64,000 bases of DNA from JADJVL01 sp046331545. Its GTDB lineage: Bacteria > Acidobacteriota > Holophagae > Holophagales > Holophagaceae. Location: the NCBI GenBank assembly GCA_046331545.1, contig JAXLQR010000002.1:3100001-3164000 (forward strand), read 5' to 3'. Each line of letters begins with the position of its first letter. Position 1 is the stretch's first letter. The notes below the pieces were generated by a model, which was given only the letters and a program-made list of their open reading frames with translations, was not told where the DNA came from and ran no database searches. The position numbers and the translations under genes are program-made. Below, piece by piece: positions 16,153 through 24,629 of the stretch.

Positions 16153-17295
16153 ATGGTCCTCGCGCCCGGCTTCGAGAACCGCATCGGAGAGCAGATCGAG
16201 GCCCTCCACGCGACCTTGCGGGCGGAGTTCCCCGCCATCGACCGGGTGGCGGTCGCCCTCTACGATCCCGAGACGGACCTGCTGCGCACCTTCGCCCAGA
16301 GCACCGTGGGCGGCAGCCCCCTGGCCTTCTACGACGCCACGCTGGAGGAGGTCGTCTCCCTGAAGGACCTGGCGGCGCGGGGCGGGGTGCGGGTGCTCAA
16401 CGACCTCGCCCTGGAGATCTGGAACGGCAGCCACCACAGCCAGAAGCTGCTGGAGAAGGGCTACCTGTCCAGCCTGACGAGGCCCTTCTACGAATCGGGC
16501 TCCCTGCGGGGCTTCCTCTTCTTCGACGCGGTGGCCCGGGACTATTTCCAGCCCGCGACCGTGCGCCGCCTGGAGGTCTACTCGAACCTGGCCACCCTCC
16601 TGGTCCTCGGTTCCCTGGCCACGGCCCGGGTGCTGAGGGCCGCGGTGCGCATGGCCGGACACATCGGCCAGGTCCGCGACCGGGAGACCGGCGCCCACAT
16701 CTCCCGGGTCTCGCGCTACGCCAAGGCCATCGCCACGGGGCTGGCCTGGGAGTTCGGCCTGACGGACGAGTGGATCGAGTTCCTCTGCCTCTTCACGCCC
16801 CTGCATGACATCGGGAAGATCGGCATCCCCGACCACATTCTCCTGAAGGAGGGGCCCCTCTCCCCCGAGGAGTTCGAGGTCATGCGCACCCACGTGGCCA
16901 AGGGAGTGGAACTGGTGGACGCCCTCGCGCGGGAATTCGGGGTGGAGCGCCTCCCCCAGCTCTCCATCCTCCGGAACATCGTCCAATGCCACCACGAGCG
17001 CGTGGACGGCGGCGGGTATCCCCGCGGGCTCCATGGCGGGCAGATCCCGCTGGAGGCGCGCATCGTCACCGTGGCCGACGTCTACGACGGCCTCCTCTCC
17101 CCCCGCCCCTACAAGCCCGCCTGGACCGAGGACCGGGTGCTGGATTTCATGCGGGACCGCGCCGGGACCCACTTCGACAGCGCCTGCGTGGCCTCCCTCC
17201 TCGGACAGTGGGAGCGGCTGCGCGCCATCCGCGAGCGGTTCGTCGAGGACGGGCCCGGCGAGGCGACGCACGAGGCCTACATGCCGGAGCTCTGA
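16153..17295 (+). CDS. GAF-like/HD-GYP domain protein, putative c-di-GMP phosphodiesterase
   Basis: A 380-residue protein. Residues about 10-155 form a GAF-like sensor (VAVALYDPETDLLRTFAQ...). Residues about 165-370 are an HD-GYP domain with HISRVSRYAKAIA, the metal pair LHDIGKIGIPD, and the signature HHERVDGGGYPRGL followed by ARIVTVADVYDGLLSPRPYK. HD-GYP proteins hydrolyse cyclic di-GMP, so this probably tunes motility or pilus behaviour in response to a ligand. ATG 16153 is preceded by GAGGAGG; the frame runs open to 16084 but the extra residues are low-complexity Arg/Gly. A TACCCT box at about 16127 may be its -10. Confidence 0.88.
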   Translation: MVLAPGFENRIGEQIEALHATLRAEFPAIDRVAVALYDPETDLLRTFAQSTVGGSPLAFYDATLEEVVSLKDLAARGGVRVLNDLALEIWNGSHHSQKLLEKGYLSSLTRPFYESGSLRGFLFFDAVARDYFQPATVRRLEVYSNLATLLVLGSLATARVLRAAVRMAGHIGQVRDRETGAHISRVSRYAKAIATGLAWEFGLTDEWIEFLCLFTPLHDIGKIGIPDHILLKEGPLSPEEFEVMRTHVAKGVELVDALAREFGVERLPQLSILRNIVQCHHERVDGGGYPRGLHGGQIPLEARIVTVADVYDGLLSPRPYKPAWTEDRVLDFMRDRAGTHFDSACVASLLGQWERLRAIRERFVEDGPGEATHEAYMPEL

Positions 17296-17315
17296 CCGGG
17301 CCCGGCGCCCAACGG

Positions 17316-17339
17316 AAAGGCCGCCCGGAGGCGGCCTTT
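17316..17339. terminator. Bidirectional intrinsic terminator
   Basis: A 10-bp stem AAAGGCCGCC/GGCGGCCTTT with a 4-nt loop lies between the convergent HD-GYP gene and korB. The T-run is only three long each way, so strength is moderate. Confidence 0.65.
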
Positions 17340-17359
17340 CCCGCGGGGAGGAAACCCTC

Positions 17360-18397
17360 TCAGGTCAGCTCGTCCATGCAGGCCTTGAGGACCTCGGGCC
17401 CGGGCTTGAGGTCCTCCTGCCGCAGCTGCACCAGGGGCGTGTCCACGATGTGCGTGGTGTCGTGGATGGTGGGCTTCTGGGTGTTCACGTAGAGCAGGCC
17501 GGTCAGGAACTCGCCCTTCTCGAGGCCCTCGTGGAGGAGCTTCATGGTGCCGAAGCGGTCCGTGGGGTCGTGGTCCTCGCGCAGGGCGCGGAAGGTGACC
17601 TTGGAGCCGTCGGGGAAGGTGACCACCTTCGCCTCCCCGGCGGGGATCTCCACGTTCTCCAGCTCGCTGTACTGCACGAAGCCCAGCTCGTGGAGCGGGA
17701 AGTCGTGGTCCTTGGCGTTCTTGTAGCTCTTGGTGGAGCTGTCGTGGTTGTTGAAGGTCACGCAGGGGCTGATGATGTCGATGACGCAGGTGCCGTTGAA
17801 GGCCATGGCGGCCTTCAGGATGGCGTTCATCTGCTTGGGGTCGCCACTGAAGGAGCGCGCCACGAAGCCGCAGCCCAGCTCGAGGGCCAGGGTGCAGGGG
17901 TCGATGGGCGGGAGCTCGTTCACGGAGCCGTGCTTGAGCACGGACCCGAGGTCCGCGGTGGCGGAGAACTGGCCCTTGGTGAGGCCGTAGACGCCGTTGT
18001 CCTCGATGATGTAGATGATCGGCACGTTGCGGCGGATCATGTGCACCAGCTGGCCGATGCCGATGCTCATGGAGTCGCCGTCGCCGGAGATGCCGATGTT
18101 CACCAGCTTGCGGTTGGCAAGGGAGGCGCCGGTGGCCACCGCGGGCATGCGGCCGTGGACGCTGTTGAAGCCCCAGGCCTGGTTGAAGAAGTAGGCGGGC
18201 GTCTTGGAGGAGCAGCCGATGCCCGAGTACTTGCCCACCATGTGGGCCTCGAGGCTGGTCTCGAAGGCCGCGTTGATGAGCTGGGCGGTGATGGAGTCGT
18301 GGCCGCAGCCGGCGCAGAGCGTGGACTTGGAGCCGACGTAGTCCTGCTTCGTGAGGCCGAGCTTGTTGACGGGAGCGGAAGGGGCGGCGGTGGTCAT
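17360..18397 (-). CDS. korB: 2-oxoacid:ferredoxin oxidoreductase, beta subunit (TPP-binding)
   Basis: A 345-residue beta subunit. STLCAGCGHDSI and the GIGCSSKTPAYF segment supply the Cys ligands of a [4Fe-4S] cluster. The thiamine-pyrophosphate/Mg site reads GDGDSMSIGIGQ...IEDNGVYGLTKGQ. With the alpha subunit upstream it oxidatively decarboxylates a 2-oxoacid to acyl-CoA and reduces ferredoxin. The subunit pair is of the two-gene 2-oxoglutarate/2-oxoacid type, so KorB is the likeliest name, though pyruvate or branched-chain substrates are possible. It lies 12 nt after korA in the same operon. A longer C-terminus (about 60 residues after the core) is usual for this type. Confidence 0.9.
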   Translation of the reverse strand: MTTAAPSAPVNKLGLTKQDYVGSKSTLCAGCGHDSITAQLINAAFETSLEAHMVGKYSGIGCSSKTPAYFFNQAWGFNSVHGRMPAVATGASLANRKLVNIGISGDGDSMSIGIGQLVHMIRRNVPIIYIIEDNGVYGLTKGQFSATADLGSVLKHGSVNELPPIDPCTLALELGCGFVARSFSGDPKQMNAILKAAMAFNGTCVIDIISPCVTFNNHDSSTKSYKNAKDHDFPLHELGFVQYSELENVEIPAGEAKVVTFPDGSKVTFRALREDHDPTDRFGTMKLLHEGLEKGEFLTGLLYVNTQKPTIHDTTHIVDTPLVQLRQEDLKPGPEVLKACMDELT

Positions 18398-18409
18398 GTC
18401 GGGGTCTCC

Positions 18410-20230
18410 CTACTTCTCGAAGGCGGCGATCTGGTCGATGATCGTCTGCGCGTCCAGGGCCATGCCGTTGTAGTGCAGGACGCTGCGGAACTTGGTGGCG
18501 TGCTGGGGGTAGAACTCCTTGAGGAGGGCGGCCATCTGGGCGTCGCGGTTCTGCTCCACGACGTAGACGACGTCCATCCCGTCCACGAAGGCGTCCACCT
18601 CCGCGGTGAAGGGCAGGGCGCGCAGGCGGAGGTAGGTAGTCTCGCGGCCGGCCTCCTCGCGCATGCGGTCCCGGGCCTCCTTCACCGCCGGATCGCTGGA
18701 GCCGAAGGCGAGGACGCCGCGCTTGGAGCCCGTGTCGTCCACGACGGGCTTCGGGACGTGGGCCTTGGCGCCCTCGATCTTGCGGCGGAGCCGGTCCACC
18801 AGGTTCTTGTAGTCCTCGGGCTTCTCGGAGTACTGGGCCATCGCGTTGTGGCCCGAGCCGCGGGTGAAGTAGGCGCCCTTGCCGCCGGGGGTGCCGGGCA
18901 GGGTGCGGTAGGGGATGCCGTCCCCGTCCACGTCCTTGTAGCGGCCCCAGTCCTTGATCTCGTTGAGCTCCTTCTCGCCGAGCACCTTGCCGCGGTCGAA
19001 GGTGCCGGCGGGGTAGGCGAAGGGCCGGCTGGCCCAGTTCTGCATGCCGAGGTCGAGGTCGGTCACCACGAAGACCGGCGTCTGGTAGCGCTCCGCCAGG
19101 TCGAAGGCCTGGTAGGAGAAGTCGAAGCACTCCTCCATGTTCCCGGGGTAGAGGTTGATGTGGAACGTGTCGCCGTGGCTGCACTTCGCGCAGATCTCCA
19201 CGTCGCCCTGCATGGTGCGGGTGGGGAGGCCGGTGCTGGGGCCCGTGCGGGCCACGTTGAAGAAGACCCCGGGGATCTCGGTGAAGTAGCCGAGCCCGAT
19301 GAACTCGCTCATGAGCGAGATGCCGGGGCCCGAGGTGGTGGTCATGGAGCGCACGCCGGCCCAGCCCGCGCCGAGCACGGCGCCGGCGGAGGCCAGCTCG
19401 TCCTCCATCTGGACGTGGGCGAAGGTGAGCTTCCCGCTGGCGTCGCGGCGGTACTTCTCGGCGTAGTCGATGAGGCTCTCGGAGAGGCTGCTGGCCGGCG
19501 TGATGGGGTACCAGGCCAGGACCTGGACGCCGGCGAACATCGCGCCGAGGGCGCAGGCGGCGTTGCCGTCGATGATGATCTGGCCGGTGGTCTTGTTGTC
19601 GCGTACGATCTTCAGGCGGTCCTGGGCGGGCATGTTCTCCGCGGACCACTGGAAGCCGGCCTCCACCGCGGCCTGGTTGATCTCGATGGCCTTGGCCTTG
19701 CCCTTGAGCTGCTTGGTGATGGCCTTCTTGGTCTCGGCCATGTCGAGGCCCAGGCTCTGGCCCGCCACGCCGACGTAGATCATGTTCTTCACCAGCTTGT
19801 GGAGCTTGGGCTCCGGGCAGCTGGCGGTGACGAGCTTCTGGAAGGGGACCGGATACCAGACCAGGTCCGAGCGCAGCTCGTTGAGCTTCAGCGGCTCGTC
19901 GTAGATGACCAGGGCGCCGGGCTTCAGCTTGGCCACGTCCTCCTTGGCCGTCTCCGGATTCATGCAGATCATCAGGTCCACGTCGTGCTTGCGGGCGACG
20001 TAGCCCTTCGCGTTGGCGCGGATCTGGAACCAGGTCGGCAGGCCCGCGATGTTGCTGGGGAAGAGGTTCTTGCCGCTCACCGGCACGCCCATCTGGAAGA
20101 TGGTGCGCATGAGCACGCTGTTGGCCGTCTGGGAACCGGAGCCGTTCACCGTGGCGACCTCGATGGAGAAGTCGTTCACCAGGGTTTTCGTCTCCTCAGC
20201 CGTTCCGGTGGCTGCAGGGCTGCTGGACAT
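18410..20230 (-). CDS. korA: 2-oxoacid:ferredoxin oxidoreductase, fused gamma-alpha subunit
   Basis: A 606-residue fusion. The N-terminal ~200 residues are the gamma domain (VNGSGSQTANSVLMRTIFQMGVP...). The rest is the alpha subunit with the GNAACALGAMFAGVQVLAWYPITPASSL motif and TTTSGPGISLMSEFIGLGYFTEIP. No ferredoxin-type CxxCxxC module is present, so electrons pass from KorB to a separate ferredoxin. It starts at ATG 20230 with AAAGGAG 5-8 nt ahead. The promoter is at 20320-20349, leaving an 80-nt leader. It serves anaerobic or reductive TCA-type metabolism. Confidence 0.92.
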   Translation of the reverse strand: MSSSPAATGTAEETKTLVNDFSIEVATVNGSGSQTANSVLMRTIFQMGVPVSGKNLFPSNIAGLPTWFQIRANAKGYVARKHDVDLMICMNPETAKEDVAKLKPGALVIYDEPLKLNELRSDLVWYPVPFQKLVTASCPEPKLHKLVKNMIYVGVAGQSLGLDMAETKKAITKQLKGKAKAIEINQAAVEAGFQWSAENMPAQDRLKIVRDNKTTGQIIIDGNAACALGAMFAGVQVLAWYPITPASSLSESLIDYAEKYRRDASGKLTFAHVQMEDELASAGAVLGAGWAGVRSMTTTSGPGISLMSEFIGLGYFTEIPGVFFNVARTGPSTGLPTRTMQGDVEICAKCSHGDTFHINLYPGNMEECFDFSYQAFDLAERYQTPVFVVTDLDLGMQNWASRPFAYPAGTFDRGKVLGEKELNEIKDWGRYKDVDGDGIPYRTLPGTPGGKGAYFTRGSGHNAMAQYSEKPEDYKNLVDRLRRKIEGAKAHVPKPVVDDTGSKRGVLAFGSSDPAVKEARDRMREEAGRETTYLRLRALPFTAEVDAFVDGMDVVYVVEQNRDAQMAALLKEFYPQHATKFRSVLHYNGMALDAQTIIDQIAAFEK

Positions 20231-20319
20231 TCGGGCTCCTTTCCCTTATCAAAACCCGCCCCTGCACCCCCGGAACCCCTTGGTTCCGAGGCGCGGAGCG
20301 CTCGCAAGACAGGTTGATC

Positions 20320-20349
20320 AGTATAAAGGCTGGCCCCCCCGGCGGTCAG
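20320..20349 (-). promoter_or_regulatory. korAB promoter
   Basis: CTGACC (20344-20349), an 18-bp spacer and TATACT (20320-20325) on the minus strand. The divergent lexA promoter lies about 55 bp away in the same intergenic region. Confidence 0.55.
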
Positions 20350-20401
20350 CGAAGATTTCGGCTGGCAGGGCAGGGTTCGAGAAAAAAGCGAAAAAAAGGG
20401 A

Positions 20402-20430
20402 TTGACCCCCCGGCGCTCCGGACCTAGCTT
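20402..20430 (+). promoter_or_regulatory. lexA promoter, probably leaderless
   Basis: TTGACC (20402-20407), a 17-bp spacer and TAGCTT (20425-20430) lie 7 nt before the lexA ATG. Transcription should therefore start at the A of the ATG. No Shine-Dalgarno is present. A-tracts at about 20381-20399 could act as an UP-type element. I could not recognise a LexA box palindrome. Confidence 0.65.
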
Positions 20431-20437
20431 GGACCTC

Positions 20438-21121
20438 ATGAAATCCGCCAACCTCACGAAGCGCCAGCAGGCCGTCCTGCAGTTCATCCGCGACTTCGCG
20501 CAGGAGGAAGGGCGCAGCCCGACCCTCACGGAGATCGCGAAGGGCGTGGGATCCAGCGCGGTGAGCACGATCCACAAGCACGTCCAGCACCTCATGGACA
20601 AGGGCTTCCTCGAACGGAGCCATGGCCGCGGCAACAACCTGGTGCTCCGCGGGGTGGAGGCGGAGGCCGGCGAGCCCCGCCGGGAGCGCACGCCTCCCCC
20701 GGAGGCGAGGGCGCAGGAGGGCCGCGACCCCCGGCATCCCGCGCGGCTCCTGCCCTTCTGCGGGGACATCGCCGCCGGCGCCCCGCTGATCCCCGAGGAG
20801 CGGGCCATCCCGCTGGAGGTGCCCCTCGCCATCCACCGGGAGCGCGACGACTGCTTCGTGCTCCGGGTGCGGGGGGATTCCATGGTGGAGGACGCGATCC
20901 TCGACGGGGATCTCGTGGTCCTCCAGAAGCGCGGGGAATACCGCAACGGGGATCGCGTGGCCGCCCTCATCGACGGCGAGGAGGCCACCCTCAAGGAATA
21001 CCGGCGCGACCCGAAGGGAGTCTGGCTCATCCCCCACAACCCCGACCTGCGTCCAGTCTGCCTGCCCCCGGAGCGGGTCCAGATCCAGGGCCTCCTCATC
21101 GGGGTGATGCGCAGCTGCTGA
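20438..21121 (+). CDS. lexA: LexA repressor
   Basis: A 227-residue LexA. The N-terminal winged helix (TKRQQAVLQFIRDFAQEEGRSPTLTEIA) spans about 1-70. The peptidase domain has the cleavage site Ala113-Gly114 (DIAAGAPL), nucleophile Ser148 (RGDSMVEDA) and general base Lys186. RecA-stimulated self-cleavage should derepress the SOS regulon. The linker between domains (about 73-105) is long and rich in Arg, Glu and Pro; E. coli LexA is 202 residues. ATG 20438 is preferred over the in-frame TTG 20402, because that codon is part of the promoter -35. Confidence 0.95.
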   Translation: MKSANLTKRQQAVLQFIRDFAQEEGRSPTLTEIAKGVGSSAVSTIHKHVQHLMDKGFLERSHGRGNNLVLRGVEAEAGEPRRERTPPPEARAQEGRDPRHPARLLPFCGDIAAGAPLIPEERAIPLEVPLAIHRERDDCFVLRVRGDSMVEDAILDGDLVVLQKRGEYRNGDRVAALIDGEEATLKEYRRDPKGVWLIPHNPDLRPVCLPPERVQIQGLLIGVMRSC

Positions 21122-21142
21122 GGGCCTTCCGCGGAGGGAGGG

Positions 21143-22189
21143 TCAGGCCAGGCCGGCCCGCAGGGCCCGCCCCATCTCCCGCGTCCCCAGCGGGCCCCCG
21201 AGATCCGGCGTGGCGGCCCCGGCCTCCAGGGCCGCGCGCACCGACGCTTCCACCCGCTCGGCCTCCGGGCTCCAGCCGAAGTGCCTGAACAGCATCGCGA
21301 GGCTCAGGATCATCCCCGTGGGGTTCGCCGCGCCGCGTCCGGCGAGGTCGGGAGCGGAACCGTGCACGGGTTCGGCGAGGGCGGCGCAGCGCCAGGGCCG
21401 GTGGGGGGCGAAGCTCAGGCTTGGCGCCACGCCCATGCCGCCCTGGAAGGCGGCCAGGAGGTCGCTGACCAGGTCGCCGAAGAGGTTGTCGGCGGCGATG
21501 ACGCCGAAGGGACGGGGATCCTGCACCAGGGCGCAGAGGAGGGCGTCGGCGTGCATGCCGCGGGCCTGGACCTCCGGGAACTCCGGGCGGAGGGCGTCGA
21601 GGACCTCCATCCAGAGCCCGTGGCCATGCTTCAGGACGTTGGCCTTGTGGGCCAGGACGAGGCCGCGGCCCCGGTCCCGCGCCCCTTCGAAGGCCGCCCG
21701 CAGCAGCCGGGTCACCGCCTTGCGGGTGTGCACCGCCCGGTCCACGGCCCGGTCCGGCTCGGTCGAGCCCTCCAGGCAGTAGGGCCCTTCGGTGTTCTCC
21801 CGGTAGACGTCGATGTGGACGGCCCCGGCCGGGACGCCCCGCAGGGGCACGTGGGCGTCCAGGAAGGGGCGGCAGGGCCTGAGGTTCACCCCGAGCTCGA
21901 GGTCCTGGCGGAGCCGCAGGAGGAGGCCTTCCGCGTGCCGGCCATCCGGCACCCTCGGATCCCCGACGGCGCCGAAGAGGATCCCGTCGAATCCATCCCT
22001 CAGGCGCAGGAAGTCCGCCTCGGGAAGGATCTCGCCCGTGGCGAGGTAGTGGTCCGCGCCATGCGGCCAGACCTCCCAGGCGAGCTCCCGGCCCCGATCC
22101 CGGGCCCAGCCGAGGACGGGAAGGGCTTCCGCCGCCACCTCCGGACCCACGCCGTCACCAGGGATCACCGCGATGTGCCGGGTCGCCAT
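21143..22189 (-). CDS. Isopropylmalate/isocitrate dehydrogenase-family enzyme, LeuB-like
   Basis: A 348-residue beta-decarboxylating dehydrogenase. It has the start VIPGDGVGPEVAAEALPVL, the substrate Arg region NLRPCRPFL, the IDVYRENTEGPY loop, Lys in VLAHKANVLKHG, the metal Asp run ADNLFGDLVSDLLAAFQGGMG and the NAD-binding HGSAPDLAGRGAANPTG. Overall it most resembles actinobacterial-type LeuB (RENTEGPY in place of REGTEGPY), so 3-isopropylmalate oxidation in leucine synthesis is likely. Tartrate or homoisocitrate dehydrogenases share the motifs, and no other leu gene is nearby. The start could also be ATG 22201; neither has a clear Shine-Dalgarno. Confidence 0.8.
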   Translation of the reverse strand: MATRHIAVIPGDGVGPEVAAEALPVLGWARDRGRELAWEVWPHGADHYLATGEILPEADFLRLRDGFDGILFGAVGDPRVPDGRHAEGLLLRLRQDLELGVNLRPCRPFLDAHVPLRGVPAGAVHIDVYRENTEGPYCLEGSTEPDRAVDRAVHTRKAVTRLLRAAFEGARDRGRGLVLAHKANVLKHGHGLWMEVLDALRPEFPEVQARGMHADALLCALVQDPRPFGVIAADNLFGDLVSDLLAAFQGGMGVAPSLSFAPHRPWRCAALAEPVHGSAPDLAGRGAANPTGMILSLAMLFRHFGWSPEAERVEASVRAALEAGAATPDLGGPLGTREMGRALRAGLA

Positions 22190-22251
22190 GGAGGCGATCA
22201 TGCCACGGGGACGGGGCCGGCGGCAGGGCGAGGCGCCCCGCAAACCTTGAT

Positions 22252-22280
22252 TTGGTTTCCCGATGCCTCTCCGATACACT
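22252..22280 (+). promoter_or_regulatory. mglA promoter
   Basis: TTGGTT (22252-22257), a 17-bp spacer and TACACT (22275-22280). The predicted start is near 22287, giving a leader of about 23 nt with GAGGA before ATG 22310. Confidence 0.65.
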
Positions 22281-22309
22281 CCTGACACTCCAGCGCTCGA
22301 GGATTGGGA

Positions 22310-23616
22310 ATGGTCTTCTTCAACCACGCCACCCGGCAGATGACCGCGAAGATCGTCTATTACGGGCCGGGCCTCTGCGGGAAGACCACCAACCTCAACA
22401 CCATCTACGCCAAGACCAGCACCAAGGCCCGGGGCGAGATGGTGAGCCTCAACACCGAGACGGACCGCACCCTCTTCTTCGACCTGCTCCCCATGGACGT
22501 CGGCATGGTGGGGGGATTCAAGACCAAGCTCCAGCTCTACACCGTCCCGGGCCAGGTCTTCTACAACAGCACCCGCAAGCTGGTGCTGAAGGGCGTGGAC
22601 GGCATCGTCTTCGTGGTGGACTCCCAGATCCCCATGCTGGACGCCAGCAAGGAGAGCCTGCAGAACCTCGAGGACAACCTGAAGGAACTCGGCCTGAAGA
22701 TCGGCGAGATCCCCATGGTGTTCCAGTGGAACAAGCGGGACCTGAAGAACGTGGTGCCGGTCGAACAGCTCGAGGCCGAGTTGAATCCCACCGGCCTGCC
22801 CAGCTTCCAGGCCTGCGCCCAGGACGGCACCGGCGTCTTCGAGACCCTGCGCGGCATCACCAAGCTCAGCCTCCAGCACATCAAGACCAACGTGCTGGGG
22901 GATACCTCGGCCCCCAAGGAGGCTCCGGCCCGGCCCGCCGCCCCGGCTCCTCCCCCGGCGGCCCCCCCCCCGCGGGGGCGGCGGTCCCGCCGCCCCCGCC
23001 GCCGCCCCCACCGGTCCCGGCCGCGCCGGGCTCCACCCCCGCCCAGGCCCTGAACCTCTCCGACCTGCCCTCGGTGGCCTCCCTCTTCGAGGACACGGGG
23101 ATCTCCAGGCCCGGCGTCCCGGCCCCGCCTCCTCCGCCCCCGCCCCCCCCCGCCGCGGCCAGGGCGCCGGAGCCGCTCCCCGACGAGGACAAGACCGAGG
23201 TGCCCCTGCCACCGGTGGACTCCAGCAGCGCCACGAAGCCCATCTCCCAGGAGGAGGTGAGGAAGGCCCTCGCCGCGGTGCCCGCGCCGCCCAAGCCGCC
23301 CCCGCCGCCGCCCACGGCGCCCGCGGTCCCCAAGTTCAGCATCCCCGCGCCCACCCTCGCGGCGCCCAGGCCCGTCTCGAAGTCGCCGAACCCCAAGGAC
23401 GCCATCAGCAGCCTCCTGGGCGACCTCACCATGGTGGGCAAGCTCGGCGCGCCCTCCGTCCTGCGGGTGGAACTGCCCGCCGAGGCCGAGGGCGAGATCG
23501 AGGTGGTCGTGCAGGTGAAGCAGTCCGGCGAACTCATCGGCACCACCAGCCTCAAGCGCGGAGCCCCGGCCAAGGGCGTGCCCTCGAAGCTGACCCTCGA
23601 GATCAAGCGGGGCTGA
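22310..23616 (+). CDS. mglA: MglA-like GTPase with Pro-rich C-terminal domain, frame broken at a C10 tract
   Basis: The first ~205 residues are an MglA-type small GTPase: P-loop GPGLCGKT (19-26), switch II TVPGQVFY instead of DxxG, and the guanine motif NKRD. MglA controls cell polarity and pilus or gliding reversals. In the MglA frame the protein then runs into a Pro/Arg tail and stops at 23053. In the -1 frame, coding resumes straight after ten Cs (22962-22971). It gives a proline-rich linker, then SDLPSVASLFEDTG, a Ser/Pro region and a beta-rich end (VLRVELPAEAEGEIEVVVQV) stopping at 23616. No start codon exists near the junction, so both halves are one gene (about 435 residues when joined). 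One extra C would fuse the frames. The next gene overlaps the 23616 stop (TGATG). Confidence 0.75.
22962..22971 (+). repeat. Poly-C tract (C10) at the mglA frame junction
   Basis: Ten consecutive C residues lie at the boundary between the GTPase and C-terminal domain frames. Eleven or eight Cs would give one continuous reading frame. It could be a slippage or phase-variation tract, a -1 ribosomal slip site, or a sequencing error. Confidence 0.8.
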
Positions 23617-24206
23617 TGGTCCCCTGGGCGGTTCCGGCCCCGGTCCAGGCGGCGGCCCAGGCGCCCCGGGCCGCGCCGGCGGCGCTGCCCGCCTGGTGGA
23701 AGGCCCTGGCCGGGCTGCCGGGACTCGAGGCGCGGTTCAGCCAGGCCTCCCAGAGCGACGTCTTCGGCCGCATGGTCCGGAAGGGCGCCCTGCGCACGGC
23801 GCGGGGCGGCCGCCTGCGGGTGGCCTACGATTCGGGACTGCTGCTGGTCAGCGACGGCCGCGCCCTCGTCCACTACGACCCCGAGGCCCGCACCGCCCAG
23901 CGCCTGGACCTCCGGGCGGCGCTGCTGGACATGCCCCTCCTCAACCTGCTCGTGGACCCCGTGGCCCTGCCCGAGGCCTACCAGCTCGTGCCGGCGGGGG
24001 ACGGAGCCGTCCTCCTGAAGCCGCGCCGCCCCGGCCTCCCCGAGGTGCGGGTGGAGGGACGCGGCCAGGCTCCCACGCGGCTGCGGTGGAAGGACGGCAC
24101 CGGCGCGGAGCAGGAGCTGCGCCTCGAGGGCGCCAGGCCCTCCGCGGCCGCGCCGCCCGCGGCCTTCCAGTTCACGCCGCCGAAGGGCACCCGCTGGCTG
24201 CGGTAG
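23616..24206 (+). CDS. LolA-like outer-membrane lipoprotein carrier
   Basis: A 196-residue protein with the LolA pattern: ALAGLPGLEARFSQASQSDVFGRMVRKGALRTARGGRLRVAYDSG, then a run of beta strands with hydrophobic periodicity. LolA ferries lipoproteins across the periplasm. The N-terminal leader (VPWAVPAPVQAAAQA) is hydrophobic but lacks clear basic residues, so the signal peptide is atypical or the start is uncertain. ATG 23616 overlaps the stop of the mglA C-terminal frame, which supports expression of that frame. LolA-family proteins also occur in lipid-transfer roles unrelated to lipoproteins. Confidence 0.72.
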   Translation: MVPWAVPAPVQAAAQAPRAAPAALPAWWKALAGLPGLEARFSQASQSDVFGRMVRKGALRTARGGRLRVAYDSGLLLVSDGRALVHYDPEARTAQRLDLRAALLDMPLLNLLVDPVALPEAYQLVPAGDGAVLLKPRRPGLPEVRVEGRGQAPTRLRWKDGTGAEQELRLEGARPSAAAPPAAFQFTPPKGTRWLR

Positions 24207-24221
24207 GCTCCGGGCCGCGCT

Positions 24222-24620
24222 TCAGGAGGCCACGGCCGCGCGGATGAAGCGCACGACGTCGTCGGTGCTCGTGCCGGGCTGGAAGACCTCCCGGACGCCC
24301 AGGGCCTTGAGGCCGGGGATGTCCTCGTCGGGGATGATCCCGCCGGCGAAGACCACCACGTCGTCGGCGCCCTGGGCCTTGAGGAGCCGCAGGATCTCGG
24401 GGAAGAGCTGGTTGTGGGCGCCGCTCAGGATGCTGAGGCCCAGCACCGCGGCGTCCTCCTGCACCACCGCCGCCGCGATCTGGGCCGGGGTCTGGCGCAG
24501 GCCCGTGTAGATCACCTCCATGCCCGCGTCCCGCAGGGCCCGGGCGACGACCTTCGCGCCGCGGTCATGCCCGTCCAGGCCGGGCTTGGCGATGACGACG
24601 CGGATGGGGGCCTGGCTCAT
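24222..24620 (-). CDS. Methylmalonyl-CoA mutase-type B12-binding subunit
   Basis: A 132-residue stand-alone cobalamin domain. The DxHxxG motif is in KPGLDGHDRGAKVVARAL, giving the lower axial His. SILSGAHNQLFPEI and FAGGIIPDEDIPGLKALG complete the Rossmann-like B12 fold. It matches the C-terminal subunit of methylmalonyl-CoA or related acyl-CoA mutases and needs a separate catalytic subunit, which is not in the window. ATG 24620 has TAAGGAGC upstream, and that element contains the trmL stop codon. Confidence 0.9.
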   Translation of the reverse strand: MSQAPIRVVIAKPGLDGHDRGAKVVARALRDAGMEVIYTGLRQTPAQIAAAVVQEDAAVLGLSILSGAHNQLFPEILRLLKAQGADDVVVFAGGIIPDEDIPGLKALGVREVFQPGTSTDDVVRFIRAAVAS

Positions 24621-24629
24621 GGACGCTCC

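Noticed and set aside
17033..20317. A 1094-codon plus-strand frame across korBA
   Set aside because: Antisense to korB and korA; the valine/glycine-rich product has no domain.
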